Source of the DNA: Spirosoma fluviale
GTDB taxonomy: Bacteria > Bacteroidota > Bacteroidia > Cytophagales > Spirosomataceae
Direction: 5' to 3'
Length of the DNA: 7,954 nt
Assembly (NCBI GenBank): GCA_945906915.1
Contig: CAMDSI010000092.1
Location: 1-7,954 of the forward strand
Below the pieces are notes generated by a model that saw nothing but the letters and a program-made list of their open reading frames with translations, was not told the origin of the DNA and made no database searches. The translations under genes were made by a program, and so were the position numbers. The first letter of the stretch is position 1, and each line of letters starts with the position of its first letter. Shown here in pieces: positions 5,179-7,954 of the stretch.

Positions 5179-7296
5179 TTACTTCTTCATCAATTTCTTC
5201 TTAAAGAAATCAGCCGTCTCGCTCATCACTTTCAGACTGTTCGAGAATTTCAACCAGTGGTGGGTATCATCTACAATCACCAATGTTTCCACTGGTACTT
5301 TGCGTTTTAACAAGCGATTAATGATGTCCACACTTTGGTGAAAAGGAATGTCTCTGTCATCATCCGCGTGGATGAATAAGGTGGGAGATTTCCAGGTAGA
5401 AATAGCCGAAACCGGAGATGACAAATACGATAAATCTGTTGCCCATTCACCATCTGGAGCCCTATTTTGCTTGTCTAAACGCGGGTCATTAGTCCAGTCG
5501 TGCATCCCGTGAATATCCACTCCTGCTGCAAAAAGCTTTGAATCACGCGCTAATCCCAGCGCTGTTAAATAGCCACCATGGGACTCGCCAAACAGACCTA
5601 TTTTCTTCGCTTCCACAAAGGATTGCTTACTTAGCCATTCGCCTGCCGCTTTCACATCTAGGTACTCATATGCCCCTAAGTTGCCAGACAATTTAGGGTA
5701 TTGAAATTCATGGCCATAGCCCGTTCCGGAACGGTAATTAATGGATAGAACTACGAAGCCTGCGTTAGCCAAATACTGGTTCATCGCATACACATCCGAA
5801 TAATAGTTCACATCGTGCCAGCCTAATAAAAGTTGCTGAGTGGGCCCGCCGTGTAAGTATAAAATGGCCGGTTTTTTAGACGTTCCGTTGCTGTTATCGT
5901 ATAGTTGTCCTGAAATGCTCAGACCATCCAGCGATTTAATCGTCACTTGCTTGGGCTCGATGATGAGGTTTTCTGGGAATACGGACGAGATCAGATTTCC
6001 GGTTAGGGATTTCTTGGTTCCGCTTTTGGGAAGTAATAAAACCTGTGGGGCTTTTTGGAAAGTAGAACTGATATAGGCAATTTCTCCTTCGGTATTTAAT
6101 GAAACCGCTGACCATTCGTTGCCTGCGCCATTAGTTAACACTTGCATGTCCGCCTTATCAATCGACACCTTTCCTAAGTGGCGGTGATCCTTGTCCACAG
6201 CCTCCGTTCCCATATTTCCATCAAATAAGAAATAGTTCCCATCCACACTTAAATTAGCATGTTCCACGGCAAAATTTCCCGGGGTTAGCAGAGTAGGAGA
6301 AGAAGAGGTTGATGTTCCAGAAGCCGTTGTTGTGATGGCATATAAATGAGGCCAGCCGTCGTGGTAAGAAAGGAAGTTCAGAGTTTGATCTTTGGGCCAA
6401 AAAAGTTTCACCTCACCCCCTGGATAAATCAGCGACCCTTTATTTGTTTTAGGTGCAGACCAAAGCGTCTTCGCACTATCCGCCGCCATATCAAACACCC
6501 GAATACTCCAAAAGCTTTTCTTCTTACTGGTCAACGAATCAATCGAACCGCCTAAAGCATTCGATCGAATAAACGCTAATTGCTTTCCACTAGGAGACCA
6601 TCTCGGATTCGAATCTTTCGCAAATGACGGATCAATCCATTTAATCTGATTACTGCCTAAGGTCAGCACCCCTATAAATGAACGCTCATCGCGATTCACT
6701 TCAAAAGCTAATTTCTCTCCATCCGGCGACCATTGTAATTTAGACACCACACCCCGCGTTTTAAAAAGTCGGGTGGGCTCCTCAATATAGCCATCGCTTC
6801 CCGTCGTATCCAATTCCGCGAGCCAAGGCTGGCCATCGCGAATAACCGCCGCCGCATCCTTCGTAGGAGAAATAGCTGGCTCATCCCCTTCCGAAACGGG
6901 CATCACAGGGCCACCAGTAAAGGCCACCTGAAATACCTTGACATTTTGTGGCAATAAAGCCCCCGACGGATTCAACGGTCTTAGCTCATCCACCTCCGCG
7001 CTATGATCTCCACCTCTGACAAATAACACCCAATTCCCACTATCTGAAATTGAAACCGAGGTAATCTCCTGTCCATCATCCTGATCATAATCCGTTAATT
7101 TTCTGGCCTCAAAATCCGGCGCCTGCGCTACGTACACATTCCTTATCCCTTTCTCATTGATTACCCAAGCCAATTTATCCCCCTTCTTCGAACGACCTAA
7201 ATCCGAAGGAAAAGGAAAAGACTTCACGGCTTCTAAGGTGAAGTTTTGGGCGAAGGCACTTGTCGTAAAGAGGAGGAGGAAGAGGAGTCGGGTCAT
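5179..7296 (-). CDS. Secreted S9 family peptidase (prolyl oligopeptidase / acylaminoacyl-peptidase type)
   Basis: Complete 705-residue exported serine peptidase. Residues 1-16 form a signal peptide (hydrophobic LLFLLLF core, cleavage expected after AFA). Residues about 25-440 look like the beta-propeller that screens substrates, with PD40-type blades such as LQWSPDGEKLAFE (187-199) and PRWSPSGKQLAFIRS (231-245). The C-terminal alpha/beta-hydrolase domain (about 450-705) has LHGGP (481-485), NYRSGTGYG (520-528) and the nucleophile motif GESHGG with Ser572. The likely acid is Asp647 in HADDDRDIP, and the likely base is His679 in VDDTHHW. Length and layout fit the S9 family acting on short peptides in the periplasm or outside the cell. 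The start is 22 bases after the stop of the beta-strand-repeat gene on the same strand, so cotranscription is possible. The precise cleavage specificity cannot be read from the sequence. Confidence 0.92.
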   Translation of the reverse strand: MTRLLFLLLFTTSAFAQNFTLEAVKSFPFPSDLGRSKKGDKLAWVINEKGIRNVYVAQAPDFEARKLTDYDQDDGQEITSVSISDSGNWVLFVRGGDHSAEVDELRPLNPSGALLPQNVKVFQVAFTGGPVMPVSEGDEPAISPTKDAAAVIRDGQPWLAELDTTGSDGYIEEPTRLFKTRGVVSKLQWSPDGEKLAFEVNRDERSFIGVLTLGSNQIKWIDPSFAKDSNPRWSPSGKQLAFIRSNALGGSIDSLTSKKKSFWSIRVFDMAADSAKTLWSAPKTNKGSLIYPGGEVKLFWPKDQTLNFLSYHDGWPHLYAITTTASGTSTSSSPTLLTPGNFAVEHANLSVDGNYFLFDGNMGTEAVDKDHRHLGKVSIDKADMQVLTNGAGNEWSAVSLNTEGEIAYISSTFQKAPQVLLLPKSGTKKSLTGNLISSVFPENLIIEPKQVTIKSLDGLSISGQLYDNSNGTSKKPAILYLHGGPTQQLLLGWHDVNYYSDVYAMNQYLANAGFVVLSINYRSGTGYGHEFQYPKLSGNLGAYEYLDVKAAGEWLSKQSFVEAKKIGLFGESHGGYLTALGLARDSKLFAAGVDIHGMHDWTNDPRLDKQNRAPDGEWATDLSYLSSPVSAISTWKSPTLFIHADDDRDIPFHQSVDIINRLLKRKVPVETLVIVDDTHHWLKFSNSLKVMSETADFFKKKLMKK

Positions 7297-7318
7297 AATT
7301 ATATTTTAAATTTCTTGT

Positions 7319-7954
7319 CTATTTTGGTGCGTTAGGAACTATTTCGCCATTCGCTCCGGCAACTGGTTTTTGCGCAGTCGAATAATAATTGTTACCATTA
7401 GTATTATAAAACTGAATCTGACCTAATTGCGTTGTAGTTAGAGCGGACTTAATATAGATATTAGTTGGATTTCCAGCAGCCCCAGACATACCATATAGTA
7501 CTCTTCCATATTGACTTAGACCTCCAACTATAAAATTTTGTTTTTTACCGTATAAGTTAACAAATGTAGAGGATGTCCCTGAAACCTTGCCATAAGTGTC
7601 TACAGCTGTAGTCGCATCCAACCCATTATAACCTACAATCGTTAATAATGTATTACTAGCATTTCCAGCAAATGTACCAGCGCTTGCAAACGTAAGACTG
7701 TGATTTGAATTTTGCAATGTAATGGTAGCGCTGTTAGATAAAAAAAGTGCCCCCATCGTTTCCGTAAAACCTCCATCATTTAAGTTACCTCCTGCAAAAT
7801 ATACCGCACTCGCATCAGGTATATTCGTACCAGTCCCTAACTGCAAGGTGCCGCCTGATATCGTCGTCGTTCCCACCCACGCATTAGTCGCACTTACCTT
7901 CAACACTCCCGTGCCAGCCTTCGTGAAATTCTTACCCGTTATCGCACTACTAAC
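7319..7954 (-). CDS. Autotransporter-associated beta-strand repeat protein (3' part)
   Basis: The frame is open to the window edge, so only the C-terminal 211 residues are visible and the true start lies outside; the GTG at 7906 is an internal valine, not a start. The first 40 visible residues hold a clear beta-strand repeat: FTKAGTGVLKVS followed by TTISGGTLQLG, matching the PATR consensus (K-x-G-x-G-x-L-x-L-S ... T-x-I-S-G-G-T-L-x-L-G). The rest is rich in Gly, Asn, Thr and Ser, as in extracellular beta-helix proteins. The C-terminus contains LTTTQLGQIQFYNTNG and then GEIVPNAPK and stops. No outer-membrane beta-barrel, clear type IX secretion domain or hydrophobic anchor is present at the end. 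It is probably a surface or secreted structural/adhesive protein; the function is unknown. Confidence 0.82.
   Translation of the reverse strand, partial: VSSAITGKNFTKAGTGVLKVSATNAWVGTTTISGGTLQLGTGTNIPDASAVYFAGGNLNDGGFTETMGALFLSNSATITLQNSNHSLTFASAGTFAGNASNTLLTIVGYNGLDATTAVDTYGKVSGTSSTFVNLYGKKQNFIVGGLSQYGRVLYGMSGAAGNPTNIYIKSALTTTQLGQIQFYNTNGNNYYSTAQKPVAGANGEIVPNAPK

Noticed and set aside
5020..5310. Open frame of 96 codons on the + strand
   Set aside because: It consists of hairpin and composite repeats followed by antisense to the S9 peptidase C-terminus.

Overview
The window looks like chromosome of a member of the Bacteroidota, most likely Cytophagales. This is inferred from the gene types, the A/T-rich translation starts with little or no Shine-Dalgarno sequence, and the pairing of a GMC oxidoreductase with a gluconate-2-dehydrogenase subunit 3 protein. 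No RNA gene, transposase, integrase or CRISPR array is visible.

Layout. On the + strand, bases 1-1993 hold the 3' end of a small dehydrogenase subunit and a complete GMC-type FAD oxidoreductase with a cysteine cluster, closed by a hairpin terminator. Bases 1994-2346 are a repeat-rich convergent intergenic region. On the - strand, 4974 down to 2347 is a tight three-gene operon: malonyl-CoA synthetase (matB), then madL and madM, the two subunits of a malonate transporter. The junctions are TAATATG and TAATG, so the three genes are almost certainly cotranscribed and translationally coupled. Bases 4975-5178 are a second repeat-rich intergenic region. From 7296 down to 5179 (- strand) lies a secreted S9 serine peptidase. 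Upstream of it on the same strand, 22 bases away, is the 3' end of a gene for a surface/secreted protein with an autotransporter-associated beta-strand repeat, which runs off the window.

How the genes work together. The matB-madL-madM operon predicts a minimal malonate-assimilation route: MadLM imports malonate and MatB activates it to malonyl-CoA, which can feed fatty-acid synthesis directly. No malonate or malonyl-CoA decarboxylase is seen in the window. The GMC/subunit-3 pair is probably a sugar or polyol dehydrogenase that passes electrons to the respiratory chain. The peptidase is an exported peptide-degrading enzyme.

The most unusual content is the repeat DNA. (i) A seven-base repeat, NCAGTRG, forms 5 units just after the GMC gene and 11 units inside the open frame of matB, adding about 25 residues just before the ATP-binding loop. 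(ii) Composite repeats with the same components in the same order lie on both sides of the malonate operon. (iii) Short hairpins with different but self-complementary arms are followed each time by TTAGTC, and several have loops that read GNA on the - strand.
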